Source: Zeus faber
Lineage: Eukaryota; Chordata; Actinopteri; Zeiformes; Zeidae
Reading direction: 5' to 3'
DNA: 64,000 bases
NCBI GenBank assembly: GCA_960531495.1
Contig: OY482861.1
Span: forward strand, 3,523,001-3,587,000
Of the stretch, positions 1-11,008 are shown one piece after another. The notes under the pieces were generated by a model that saw only the letters and a list, made by a program, of their open reading frames with translations, ran no database searches and was not told the DNA's origin. Position 1 is the stretch's first letter. The number at the start of each line of letters is the position of its first letter. A program made the position numbers and the translations under genes.

Positions 1-279
1 TGTATTTATACATTTTAAAATGAAATATATTTATTATTCTTTTTATGAAAAGTAATTACAAAAGTCGTTTTTGTCATTGTTACAGATGCCCAAAAATAGT
101 TGAAAATCTCAGACAATAAAGAAGCCATTGTACAAAAATCCAGTCGCCAATGTCAGTCACAATATATAAAAAAAGGTACTGAAGAAAAATCTGATGAAAA
201 AACGGTGGTGAAAACTTTTAATGTGAGTGTTGATTCCCCATACATATCGATGTTAAGAGGCTCGTTTCGAAAGGATAAT
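1..279. other. AT-rich unassigned flank
   Basis: No coding or repeat signature was recognised. The sequence is AT-rich and ends in the T-run that forms the poly(A) tail, on the opposite strand, of the L1 piece beginning at about 280. Confidence 0.4.
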
Positions 280-1420
280 TTTATTATTATTTTTTTTTTA
301 ACCTGTGCTGTCAGCATGCTGGGCATACAACACAGAGTACTTGTATGCCATTTGCATCCAGGACAGAGTTAGTCTGCAAGAGGAGTTCAAGTTCTTAACC
401 TGCATTGCAACTCTATTTATTCTTAAATCATCAAGAAATACTGCAATAACTCTGTCCTGTGGATGCCCTGTAGAATGACAAGAGCACAGTTTTGTTTATA
501 GAGAGCCACAACCAACCCCCCTCTTTGGAGAACTATTCATCATGTTTGAGCTATAAACAACTGATCACTACTCCAAGAGGGGGAGAATCACCACAGTGAG
601 ACAAATAAACATAGAAACAAACAACACTTACATAAAAACATGAACATTGGATGACAACATGTATTGAAAATCTGAATTAAGGTCCTGTAAAACTGGAACT
701 ACAACTGGTCCCGTGGCCTCTTCCTGTCAAAGTTATGGCAGTAAATAAGGGAGGAAAGGAGAGGAAAGCACCCCCGATTGCTGGGGTGCACTCCAAGCAG
801 GGGTGCATGTGGTGCAAGTGTGCGTGCGTGTGTGCGTGTATGTGTGTAAGATGTCCACCGGTGAGTGTACATGACTTATCCCCATTGGTACTGGTGTAGA
901 AGGTTGGTATTATATTCATATCCAAGCAGTGCATGGGCGGGCCGCCAAGACCCCCACGCCCACCCAGGCCGGGAAGAGGGTCCCACCCGACTACCCCCCG
1001 GCCAACCATGCCCCCACACCGACCCGCTAGCGACCGGCCACCGCGGAAAACCCCAGTGCTCAATGTGTGCTGTTGGTAACTGCAGTTAAAATTGCGGGGC
1101 TGGGGGTGCGAGTCCTTCAGGCAGGTCGAACCCAAATCACTCGCACCCCTCCTGTCTCGCAGACCCTGGTTCGATGGAGTGTTGTTCGGAGTAGGATTGG
1201 TGTGCCAATGCATGTGTGTTCGAAGCTAATGTGAGTGGGTTCTGGGGCTCGGGCTGGGTGTGGGTCGCTGTTTCGGGTCTCAGGCCCCGTGGTCAGTGGG
1301 TCGGCGCGCCGCGGTGGTCGCCCGCCCCGCGGGTGGGGTGGCTGGGTCTGTGTGTCCCTCTGCATCCCGTGGGGGGGGGGGGGGGTGGCCCGTCATGCCG
1401 GGGCTGGTTGGGAAATAATG
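280..1420 (-). mobile_element. L1-type LINE 3' UTR copy with inverted 5' segment
   Basis: Read on the minus strand this is the non-coding 3' end of the L1 at 5.3-11.0 kb: GC-rich sequence, a CA-rich stretch (about 800-850), a pyrimidine stretch, CTTATTTACT, and a poly(A) tail seen as T-runs at about 280-300. The block 288-780 has relatives at 58118-58600 (same strand) and 10805-11008 (opposite strand). About 860-1231 matches 9870-10200 in minus orientation, whereas 1232-1415 matches 9240-9420 in plus orientation. The 5' part is therefore inverted, as in twin-primed LINE insertions. No ORF2 sequence is present, and ORFs called here are GC-rich artefacts. Confidence 0.7.
1371..1385. repeat. G15 homopolymer
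   Basis: A run of 15 G lies inside the GC-rich L1 UTR sequence. Confidence 0.9.
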
Positions 1421-1544
1421 TTTATCAGGATATGAAAAGGTCTGGTAGAATAAATGATAATGTTCCAGGAAAAAAATAGAAATTATTGCAATAACAGAGT
1501 TGACAACAAGACAAATCCTTTCATACAACATTTCAAATAACATA

Positions 1545-1765
1545 TTGGAGCACTTAAGAAATCACTGTTAAATAATAATGATGCGTGTTTATTAACTATC
1601 TCCAGTAATATATGTGCAATTATCAAAAAGGGATTGTGGTATGCAATTTTTGATTCACACACAAGGATCGTATTAGGTCTGAATGAGTATGACTCACCGA
1701 GTAGTTTTGCAGCTGACTATGACAACATTGAATCTGTCTGTCGAGGATCGACAAGAAGACGTGAG
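1545..1765 (+). pseudogene. Helitron-associated N-terminal region, relic
   Basis: This stretch is a diverged copy of 12130-12340. Both share a segment reading roughly FDSHTR..LGLNEYD followed by a short acidic stretch ending near DNIES. In the second location the segment lies just upstream of the OTU and Rep regions of a Helitron, so this is probably a fragment of the same element family. The plus-strand reading frame is open through 1634-1939 but runs into basic, repeat-like sequence. Helitron origin is inferred from the second copy only. Confidence 0.45.
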
Positions 1766-1949
1766 AAGACGGAAGTGAGAAAAAATCCAAGAAGGCGGCG
1801 CCCAGCTGCACGAACTAAAACACCAACAATCTGCTCCAACTCAGACAAATTACAAAGCAAATTGCAAAAAAGTATTTATATACAATTTAAAAAACACTTT
1901 GCAAATCAACCTCAAGGATTATATAGATTATTATTATGACAAATACGTG

Positions 1950-2267
1950 ATGGAAGAGGACAAAGACCGTAACAATCCAAAGAGGAAGAAGGCAGACGCA
2001 GCCACCGGCACAGATGATCTTATTGATCTAACCCCCAGCGCTGTAGACGTAAGTGTCTTGGATGATATTAAAGAGAAGCTGGACTTGCTTGGTCCGCTCC
2101 TTTGAGACATTTTCGAGATCAAAGCCATCCTTGATTTCCTGCACCGCATGGTCAGTGAGATGCAAAAAGACAACACGCATCTAAAAGCCTGTGTTAAAGA
2201 GTCTCACAACGGAGATTGATGTTGGTACAAAAGAAAATAAAATAATGAAAGAGACTATCCTGGATAG
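1950..2267 (+). pseudogene. L1-type LINE ORF1, N-terminal part
   Basis: The translation gives a lysine-rich start (MEEDKDRNNPKRKK), a DLIDLTPSAVDVS segment and then an amphipathic, coiled-coil-like stretch (IKEKLDLL, ILDFLHRMV, ENKIMKETILD). This matches the N-terminal half of L1/Tx1 ORF1 proteins, which trimerise through such a coil and bind element RNA. A stop lies at about 2103 and a frame change near 2190. The frame is cut at 2268 by the 3' end of an oppositely oriented L2. The C-terminal RNA-binding part does not follow; a minus-strand piece of that kind lies at 4380-4717. Confidence 0.6.
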
Positions 2268-4120
2268 ATTCAAGATTCAAGATTCAAGAGGTTTATTCGT
2301 CACATACATATACATACTTTCATACATATATGCAGTGAAATGTCAATGCAACTCACCCGGTGATTACACATAATATATCCTAGACTGAACACAGTAGCAA
2401 CCTAAGAATTTCTACTTGACCAACTAACTGATTCCTGAAACGTAATGCAGTAAGTCGAATGCTATAGAATAAAATAAAATAAAATAGATAAAGGGAATAG
2501 GCTTATGTATATGACTAATTATGTATATACAGATATGTGCATTAAAGCGGCATGTGAATAAAGTGAGGTAGCGTTCGTGAGATATACAGCACAGTATACA
2601 ACAGTACGGCGCAGCAATACAGTAACACCGAACAACCCAGAACAGTGACACAGTATGCGGTACAGTATGCTACATATAGTATAGTAAGGTAGTGGAGCCT
2701 ATGTGTGTGGCTCAGTGAGGACCCCTGGTGAGGTCAGCATTGACAGTTCTTATGGCTTGCGGGTAAAACTCAGTCTCAGTCTCTTTGTTCTCGCTGTGTG
2801 ACTGCGGAAGCGCTTGCCTGACCGCAGCAGCTAGAACAGTCCGTTGTTGGGGTGATGAGGATCCTTCATGATCCTGCAGGCTCTGCTACAACACCTCCTG
2901 GTGTATAAGTACTGCAGGGAGGGGAGTGTAGTTCCAGTGGTACGTTCAGCTGAACGCACCACCCTCTGCAGGGCCAGCCTGTCCTGAGTAGTACAGTTCC
3001 CAAACTAGGCAGTGATGTTGCCTGTCAGGATGCTCTCCACCGCTCCACAGTAAAAGGACTTGAGGATCCTCATCGAGACCCGGAATTTCCTCAGCTTCCT
3101 GAGGTGGTAAAGACAATGCCTCGCCTTTCTCACCAGAGTGTCTGTTTGTAAAGTCCATGTTACGTCGTCTGTGATGTGGACTCCCAGGTACTTGAAGCTG
3201 CTCACCCTGTCGACAGAAGTCCCATTAATCACCAAGGGCACATGCGTCCTCGGTTGTAATCCTTGCCTAAAGTCCACAATCAGCTCCTTAGTTTTGCTGA
3301 TGTTCACGTGGAGGCTGTTGTCCTGGCACGAGAGTGGGTCAGCCATCTTGTCGCGGTAGGCCTTCTCACCGTCGTTGTTGATAAGGCCCACCAGAAGGTG
3401 TCGTCAGCAACCTTGATGATGGTGTTGGAGCTGGACCTGGCCACATAGTCATGTGGGTACAGGGAGTACAGTAGGGGTTTGAGGACGCAAACCTGGGGGA
3501 ATCCTGTGTTCAAGGTGAGGGAGCTGAACATGTGCATCCCTATGTGCAATCTCACATAGCCCCCCTTCCGGCCATCCAGGTGCGTGAGCACCTGGGAAAC
3601 CACAATGTCCATGGATCTTTTCGGCCAGTATGCAAACTGCAGAGGGTCCTTAATCAGCCTCTTGAAGCACTTTATAACCACCAAAGTGAGGGCCACCGGG
3701 CAGTAGTCATTCAGGCAGATGGCGATGGAGGGGCGATGACAGGAGTAACTGCGGACCTCTTGAAGCAGGACGGGAGCACGGACTCGGCCAGGGAGGTGTT
3801 GAATATCCTTGTGAACACCGAGGCTAGCTGGGTAGCACAGGTCTTCAGTACTCGCCCAATTATGCCATCTGGGCCTGCAGCTTTCCTGGTGTTCCCACAC
3901 ATCAGAGCCCTCCTGACATCAAGCTCGGACACTGAGAGTGCGCGTTCATCCCCAATGGTGTAACTCCAATTAGCTGGCGAGCTAGCGGTGTGGTTGCCAG
4001 ACTCAAACCACGCAAAAAAGGAGGTCAGTTTGTTGGCTAGGGAGGTATCCACACTTGTTGCTGGGGAGGAGCTGCTGTTGTAATCTGTAATAGTCCGCAG
4101 CCCCTGCCACAAGCGTCTGA
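2268..4120 (-). mobile_element. L2-clade LINE (copy a), 5'-truncated, degenerate
   Basis: The 3' end is the (TTGAATC)n-type tail at 2268-2295. Upstream on the minus strand the reverse transcriptase can be followed in pieces: the LWQGLRTI thumb lead-in near 4100, AAGPDGI near 3870, SCFKR near 3760, the VADDT catalytic segment near 3405 and the C-terminal LLWSGGEHPDRQHH region near 3050. Frames shift several times, so no functional protein is possible. The endonuclease domain is missing. The copy is close to those at 18880-22284 and 33663-34857. Confidence 0.85.
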
Positions 4121-4379
4121 TAAACATAGAACAGTGCAGAGTCAGACCTACATATAGTGGGAGTGGATAGAGGGGGGGGGGGGTGATGAGAGGTAGGGAG
4201 GAAGGGATGAGGGAGGTGAGATGATGAGAGTGAGCAATATTTAAAATCTTGACATAGATAGGATGCTAATTTCTACATCTCGCATATAAGAATTATCAGA
4301 ATAACCAGGGTGCGGCTGGAGGAGTCTCGGAATAACAGACCGTCTATAAAAAGTTTATTAACAACCAGCGATACCCGAT
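4121..4379. other. Purine-rich unassigned spacer
   Basis: This stretch contains a run of 12 G at 4172-4183 and GA-rich sequence. No coding signal was recognised. Confidence 0.4.
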
Positions 4380-4717
4380 TGCCCTTCTGCTGCTTCTCTT
4401 TCAGGATGGGGTACCTTCCGTCGGATGTTGATCTACCGCGGGAATAAATTGTTCATACCCAGCGTTGTTCCTTTCAGCTCCCGTCCTTTGCTTTTAACCA
4501 GCTCCTAGTGCTTAATGTATTCAAACTCAGCAATGATGGAGCGGGGATGCTCCCAGTCGGTCACCCCGGTGGAAGGTGATCTGCTTCACAGTGTCCATGG
4601 GGAGTTTCAGGGCGGTGTGGAGAAAGTTTTTCAGCATGTTTTCTGGTGGCTCGGTGTTGTTCTCGGGGATCCTGGAAAATTTGAGGTTCTCCCACGTAAT
4701 TTTGGATTGGATTTATT
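4380..4717 (-). pseudogene. L1-type LINE ORF1, C-terminal part
   Basis: One minus-strand frame reads ITWENLKFSRIPEN, then MLKNFLHTALKLPMDTVKQI and FHRGDRLG. Further on, in other frames, come IIAEFEYIKH and RELKGTTLGMNN. This is the RNA-recognition and C-terminal domain of L1 ORF1 (Transposase_22 type). Stops and frame changes interrupt it. It is abruptly joined to plus-strand L2 sequence at 4718. It may be the inverted 5' part of the L1 that resumes at 5341, or an unrelated fragment. Confidence 0.6.
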
Positions 4718-5336
4718 GTTCCCACGGTGAAAGTTCGGATATTTCCAAACCAGAAGCCTTGGGTCGATAAATCCATACGCTACGCTCTGATTGCTTGCAC
4801 GGCCGCTTAGAACGACTGTCTTGTATCCGTAAATATGGACAATTACAAAGCGGCGTCATACAATCTGCGGAGGGCGGTGAAGGACGCTAAACGGACGTAC
4901 AGAGAGACTGTGGAGCTACAGATGGAGCAACGGGACACCAGACACTTGTGGCAGGGGCTGCGGACTATAACAAACTACAAGAGCAGCTACTCCCCAGCCA
5001 CAAGTGTGGACGCCTCCCTAGCCAACGAACTGAATTCCTTTTATGCGCGGTTTGAGTCTGGCAACAGCACCGCTAGCTCACCAGCAAATTGGAGTTACAC
5101 CGCTGGGGATGAGGGCGCACTCTCAGTGTCTGAGAATGACGTCAGGAGGGCTCTGATGTGGGTGAACACCAGGAAAGCTGCGGGCCCAGATGGCATATTT
5201 ACATTTACATTCACATTTAGTCATTTAGCAGATGCATTTAGCTTATACACCAGGAGGTGTAGTAGCAGAGCCCGCAGGATCATGAAGGATCCTTACCACC
5301 CCAACAACGGACTGTTCCAGCTGCTGCAATCGGGCA
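4718..5336 (+). mobile_element. L2-clade LINE (copy b), internally deleted
   Basis: 4718-5198 matches 20118-20600 of the L2 copy at 18.9 kb, from VKVRIFPNQK through the RT lead-in (LWQGLRTITNYKSS) to AAGPDGI. The sequence then passes through a 45-base segment related to the 3' tail of another LINE (5199-5243) and resumes at the L2 3' region (CTTATACACCAGGAGGTGTAG). The catalytic palm is absent. The 168-codon frame across 4835-5341 is therefore a chimera and not a real gene. Confidence 0.8.
5199..5243 (+). repeat. TTTACATTTACATT...CATTTAGCAGATGC LINE/SINE tail fragment
   Basis: This short motif is the 3' tail of the L2-type LINE seen in minus orientation at 41722-41800, and it recurs at 62165-62255. 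Here it sits at the L2 deletion junction, probably as a filler or small insertion. Confidence 0.65.
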
Positions 5337-6475
5337 AATGACCTCACCAGAATGAACCCCAGCTTCTGTCTACTGCAAGAAGCTCACCTCACTGCATCCG
5401 AGCACCTCAAACTTAAAGCTAAATGGGTTATCAGATTTTTTCTGCATCATATAACAAAAAAAAGAGGTGTTTCTATATTGATCAATAAAAGTATCCCATA
5501 TCAGAATAAAACCACAATATCAGACACGGAAGGGCTTTACATAATGATCAATGGAATTTTGGGAAACATCGAATTTGCTTATATTTTTGGCCCAATGAGG
5601 ACTACCAAGCCCTGGAATTTGTCGGACACTATAAGGCAATATATGAGTGATCTCGCTCTTTGAAATTGTTGGCGATCAAATAATCCACGTATTAGTGAAT
5701 ACACATATTATTCACCATCCCAAAATGGCTTCTCTAGAATTTACTTTTTTTTGACAAGTAACTGTAATGTCCAAAATCACTAACCCATAAATCCACCCTA
5801 TTGTAATCTCCGATCACAGCCTGATTAGTTTCAATCTCATAAACAAAACCATCCAGAACCCTCCTGGTAGGTGGCAGATTAAAACCTCACTTTTGACAGA
5901 TAAAGAATTTAACCTTTTTTTTTCTCAAGAATGGACTTCCTACATTAAACTGAATGACTCTCCAGAAATATCACCATCCTTACTCTGGGAAACGGCAAAG
6001 GCAGTCCTGAGAGTGAGAATTATTTCATTCTCCACTCACAAGAAAAGGAACAAGACAAGACAAGAGTTGCCAAAATATACTAGAACAACGATTAAAAGAC
6101 TTACACTCCCAACAAGCCCACTCACTCACTGAACAAATCCGAAATGAGATCCAGACAATTACATCTCAACTTGATTATATCATCCATCAAAAGACACAAT
6201 TTCTCATGCAACGAACACGAGTGAATCATTTGGAATTCAATGACAAAACAGGTACATTTCTTGCCAATCAATTGAAACGTGATAGAGAAAAAACACTTAT
6301 TACAGCCATCAAAGATCCACAGTCTAGGAAAACACACACCCGGCAAGACACCAACAAAATATTCAGGGACATGTATAACAAACTATATCACTCAGATAAT
6401 GAATCAACTATATCAAACATTAACTCATTCCTCGATGATATTGACCTCGCTAAACTGTCCACTACAACATTATAA

Positions 6476-6661
6476 GAGAAGAATCTTTTTTGTCACACGG
6501 CACACACACCACAACACAAACACGCATGCAGTGACGGCGACCAACACACACACATGCTTCAAATGGTGACCCATCCTGGCTTGTCCTTCCTGCAGGGGGC
6601 AGCCAGGAGCAGTGGGCAGCATACAGTGATGCGCCCGTACCCGCGCTGTGTCCATTAGATT
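6476..6661 (-). mobile_element. V-SINE 3' fragment inside L1 ORF2
   Basis: The stretch resembles the 3' half of the V-SINEs at 56387-56806 and 58594-58862: TTTTTTGTCACACGGCACAC, a CA-rich patch, then CCATCCTGGCTTGTCCTTCC and GGAGCAGTGGGCAGCATA. It interrupts the linker between the L1 endonuclease and RT regions. Confidence 0.7.
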
Positions 6662-7904
6662 AACCACTTACTCAAGAAGAACTCAGGAAAGGTCTCTTCT
6701 CTATGCCTAACAATAAATCACCTGGATCAGATGGTTACCCAGTAGAATTCTATAAACACTTCCGGCCACTTATATCCCCATTATTCATCAGAATGGTTAC
6801 GGAGATTAAATCAACCTCCACCATGCGTCCGCACATGAATACCGCTCTTATTTAGGTTTTGCTCAAACCCAATAAGGACCCAACCCTTACCTCCAGTTAT
6901 AGACCCATGAGCTTAATTCATTGCAATTTAAAGATGATTAGTAAAACACTAACTAACAGAATTGTAAAAAGTAATTCCATTTATAATTCACCCAGACCAA
7001 ACAGGCCAGACACACATCCAGCAAGATGTGCCGTGTATTCAGTCTGATCAGCATATCTCAAAGAAACAACTTAAATGCGGTTATTGCTCCTTTAGATGCC
7101 GACAAACGCATTTGACAGAGTTAGTTGGACATACAGTATCTCTTTTCCACAATAAATTTGGCTTTGGAAAGCCACTCATTCAATGGGTCAGTATTACGTA
7201 CAACTCACCATCTGCTTCTGTCATCACCAATACTTACACTTCACTTTACAATGTGGCACAAGACAATGATGTCCGCTCTTCCCTTTTACTACTCGCCATC
7301 TTTATTGAACCCCTCTCGGTGGCTATCCATCAAAACAGTAATATCGTAGGCGTACAAAAAGGAAACTGTTCACAGAATCATATCATCCCTGCCCCTCGTG
7401 TTTAATCTTATATCTAAATTCTCAGCTATCACAGACTATTCAATAAATTGGACTAAAACTACAGTCTTACCACTCAGTGGGGGGGACTGCAATGCTGCAA
7501 CCCAGAAAGTTCCCTTAACCATCACAACGGGCAATATTTGATACCTTGATGTTGATATCTCCACCAATCTGTCAGATTTGTTTACCCTTCACTTTACTCC
7601 TTTCTCAAATCCATTGAAGAAGACCTAATTCGATGGAACAACCTACCCATCTCACTAATTGGTAGGATAGCAGCAGTGGAAATAATATACTTCCAAAAAT
7701 GAATTATATATTTTAAATAACCCCAGTGCAACCAACAGTACATTGGTTTAATACTCTAGACTCAATAGTCAATACATTTTATTGGAAATACAAGAAACCG
7801 AGAATTAAACGAGCAACACTACAGAAAAACAAAGACTGTGGAGGCCTAGCAGCCCAAAACTTCAGATACTACTATTTAGCAAACCATTGCAATTAAATGG
7901 TTGG

Positions 7905-8117
7905 ATTAGATTTGATTAGATTCAGAATCAGAATCATAATCAGAAATACTTTAATAATCCCAGGGGGAAATTACTTAGATTAAACTAATTGTCAATGAAC
8001 AGAGTACAAGTACTGAGGCAATGAAATGCATTGCTCTGCACTTTACCCATCCTAGTAACTGACATATCGAGAAGCAGTGGGCTGCCATATAGCAGTGCCT
8101 GGGGAGCAGTTAGAACC
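7905..8117 (-). mobile_element. SINE fragment with AGAATCAGAATCAGAAATACTTTAAT tail
   Basis: On the minus strand it contains CTGCTCCCCAGGCACTGCTA, GGCAGCCCACTGCTTCTCG and ACTAGGATGGGTAAA. These motifs are shared with the SINE at 50960-51180. It ends in repeated GATTCTGATT-type sequence, a common fish retroposon tail. It interrupts L1 ORF2. Confidence 0.65.
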
Positions 8118-9159
8118 AGAGCAACAATTGGGCCAGACATTGAACGAACAGAATGTCACAATGCTTTAAGAATCCATTCATCGCAACGACTCTGTCAGCC
8201 TGGTGGAGATTCCTCAAACTCAGTGGTCACACTCTATTCAAATTCACTCCAATCAGGCACAGCCCGGATTTTCTGGTTAAAAACAAACCAATTATCTTCA
8301 GGTCTTGGAAAAGACAGGGAATTACTCCTCTGGAACACATTTTTGAAAACAGTTTGCTTATATCTTTTCCCAAACTTAACCCAAAGGTATAATATTGGTG
8401 GCCACAGTTTCCTGCAATTCCTTCAACTACAGCAGTCTCTAAAAGTTAAAATCAAATTAACGAACAACAACCACCTCCGATGATTGAACATCTTACTCAT
8501 ATAGGTAATTAAAAACAATCTCTTTTCCAAAATATAGAAACTTTTATTAAAAACAGATGACACTTTATCTTTACCCACCATGGAATGGGAAAGATACCTT
8601 GCTGTTTCCACCGATATCAACCTGTGGAAGCTTATTTGCACGTTTTCTATGACCCGCAATTCCAAAATGATCTCATGCAATATACGATTCTGCACAGAGC
8701 TCATATCACCCAACACAAAATGTTCAAAATGGGTTTTGTGGATAAATATGTTTGTTCTCACTGTTCCCTTAATATCAGAGATGACTACTTTCATGCCATC
8801 TGCCTCTGCCCACCTATCCTAGCATTCTGGACCAACATCACCAAGAAGCTGTCAACCCTTCTGGGTCACAGCATTCTTAGTAATTCTGTATGTCTACTCT
8901 GTGACCTCTCCTCAGTTGACCCACCACTTAAACACCACCAACCCATTTTGATCGCTTTAACAACTACCAAGAAAATAGTACTACTCAATTGGAAAGCCAG
9001 ATAATCTCACCACATCCCAATAGTTACATTTATTGATAGAATACATCTCAATGGAAAAACTATTGGCAATGTCGGAAAAAACAAAGTTGATTAATTTAAT
9101 GAAATATGGGCTACTTTTATCGCTGACACAACTCCATCCATTAATGCTTGAGTCTTCCT

Positions 9160-10650
9160 AAGTCGGGGCAATGTTGTGATGTTTTGGGGCATGTGGGGGT
9201 CCCACTGGGGCTCTGCAGTAGTGTAGATGCCCGGCGGCTGGGGGGAAGTCCATGGCACTTGGTTCTGTGGCCGTGGGGGGCCCCGGGCCCCACAGAGGTC
9301 AGGAGGTCGGCGCTCCGCTGGGGTCGCCCGCCCCATGGGTAGGGTGGGGCTTATGTGTCCTTCGGCGTCCTGTTGGGGGGGTATGTGTCCCATCGTGCCG
9401 GGACTGGTAAGACATTCCGTCTGGTCCTGTGACCTGGGTAGGGACTTGAGTGTGGGCTCCCCATGTGGTTTCCTTCAGTGGGGGGCAGACTCCGTGTCGG
9501 TGTCGTTGCACCGGGCTGCATGGGTACCTGTTCTCTGGCACTCGTCTGCTGGGTGTGGGGGGGCCGTCTGCCTCCCTAATTTCTGTGGTCCGCATGCGCG
9601 ATGGCCAGGGGCTGGTTAGGGGCCTGATGGGGGTGCGGATGGCGACATGGCGGCATGTTTGATCTGGTTGTGCTTCACCTATGTCTCCCAGTGCCAAAAC
9701 TCATACTCAGTGCATACACCACACATAGGCCGAGGGTTTGCAGGATGGGTGGGGCGCGAACTATGTGGGCAGCTGTGATCTTGCCCGTCACACTCTTGCC
9801 CCGACGTGCTTCTCGTCTGTCCTGAAATTTGAATATCTCATATTAGCCTATTAGCCTTAAAACCTCATATTAGCTTAGAACACATACAGTACACACACAC
9901 AAATCTTACTCCAAACAACACTCCACCAGACCAGGATCTGCGGGGCAGGAGGGGTGCAAGTGATTCTGGTTCGACTTGCTTGGAGGACTCGCACGGTGTC
10001 GGGGTGTGGGTGGCCGGGTGGGCCCCCTACTGGCTGGGTTCGAGTCCGTGCCTTCTCTGGCGCACTTGCCGTTGTGGGTGTGGGTTGGGGTGCGGGGGGC
10101 GGCTGTCGGCCTTTGTTCCCGCTGCGTGACTTCTCTTTTGTGGGTGCCGGTGGTGGTGGAGAACCCAAATATCTGGCAGCCTGTTGGCATCAGCAGGGGG
10201 AGGGGGCTGACATCCGGGTGCCCTGTGCTGAGCACACCCGGCGACGTGGATGGGCGCTCAGGCCTCACAGCTGGGGCATATGATCAGCTGTGGTGTGGCT
10301 GGCCTCGCCTCGCCCCTGCTGTCTTGCCTACAGTTGGTTCGGGCTGGTTGTTGGTCAGTCCGCGTGGGACCTGGCTCCAGGCCATGCTGCCCATGGCCTA
10401 GGTTCTGTGCCTGCATCTGCGTCTTGTGCCTGCACATGGGGGTGGGTTGTATATTAGCACCTCAGTGGTGAAGGGCCCCCTCCTGTTTTCTGGGACTGGG
10501 TTAAGCTCCTCGGGTCGGGCGTGGGTGTTGCGCTGCGGGCTTCCGGCTTCTCTGGGGCTGGGGGGTCTTCTGTGGCTGCAGGGCAGGGTGCTCAGGGCTT
10601 TCCTGCGGCCGTGGGATGTCTGTATGGCTGTGTGACTCAAAGGTGGCTTC
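9160..10650 (+). other. GC-rich L1 3' UTR
   Basis: This G-rich sequence (GGGGG runs, CCCCGGGCCCC, many TGGGGG) follows the L1 ORF2 stop. Parts recur at 860-1415, 25716-25857 and 58864-59185, each time beside other L1 3' pieces. Long open frames on both strands come from the base composition and lack recognisable domains. An AT-richer interval at about 9830-9900 holds TTAGCTTAGAACACA, shared with 1200-1231. Confidence 0.65.

Positions 10651-10653
<3 letters not shown>

Positions 10654-10721
<68 letters not shown>
10654..10721. repeat. (AC)34 microsatellite
   Basis: A perfect dinucleotide tract of about 68 bases lies in the L1 3' UTR at the place where the other copies have shorter CA-rich sequence. 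It produces the spurious His-Thr and Cys-Val repeat frames. Confidence 0.95.
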
Positions 10722-10723
<2 letters not shown>

Positions 10724-10804
10724 TGGTCTCACCACAGGCACACACACACCATCAGCACCTGCTTTGAACACACCCCCAACACCCTCCTGGTTACATCACT
10801 CTCC

Positions 10805-11008
10805 TTTTCCCCCCTTATTTACTTGTCCGCAGGACAGAGTTATTGCAGCAGTTCTTGATTATTAAAGAATAAATTAACAGTTGTATTGCAGGTTGAGAAC
10901 TTGAACTCCACTTGCAGACTAACTCTGTCCGAGATGCAATGGCATTCAAATACTCTGTGTTGTACGTTGTATGCCCAGCACTCTGACAGCACAGGTAAAA
11001 AAAGAAAA
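10805..11008 (+). repeat. L1 3'-terminal block, internally deleted
   Basis: The block begins CTTATTTACT and ends with GCCCAGCACTCTGACAGCACAGGT plus an A-rich tail. The related blocks at 288-780 and 58118-58600 are about 480 bases. Here about 270 internal bases, including the CCCCCTCTTTGGAG hairpin, are missing. The GGACAGAGTTA / TAACTCTGTCC inverted pair is retained. Confidence 0.7.

Larger units (their letters stand above)
5349..9003 (+). pseudogene. L1-type ORF2 (endonuclease / reverse transcriptase) relic
   Basis: ORF2 normally supplies target-site nicking (APE endonuclease) and target-primed reverse transcription. Visible pieces in order: an EN fragment with SFCLLQEAHLT at 5355 and an SDH active-site triplet at 5809-5817; a linker coil around 6170-6470; RT fingers (NNKSPGSDGYPVEF near 6710, SSYRPMSLIHCNLK near 6895); palm and thumb text (FSAITDYSINWTKTTVLPL near 7420); and a C-terminal Cys/His knuckle, CSHCSL...DYFHAICLC, near 8755-8815. 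The segment that should hold the YADD catalytic motif, between about 7370 and 7400, is deleted. Many stops and shifts are present. Confidence 0.8.
5341..11008 (+). mobile_element. L1/Tx1-type LINE, long degenerate copy
   Basis: The element comprises a broken ORF2 (5349-9003), a GC-rich 3' UTR (about 9160-10650), a CA microsatellite and a terminal block ending in an A-rich run near 11008. Two SINE fragments lie within ORF2 (6476-6661 and 7905-8117). The 5' end, including ORF1 and the first part of the endonuclease, is missing. Matching 3' ends at 280-1420 and 58118-59185 support the UTR as part of the element. Confidence 0.75.

Noticed and set aside
9091..10300. Several 100-140 codon frames on both strands
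   Set aside because: GC-rich, stop-poor sequence of the L1 3' UTR. The same DNA recurs in other copies without preserved frames.
10398..10865. ORFs of 69-115 codons with long Cys-Val, His-Thr or Thr-His repeats
   Set aside because: They are translations of the (AC)34 microsatellite and GC-rich UTR; no domain and both strands are equally open.
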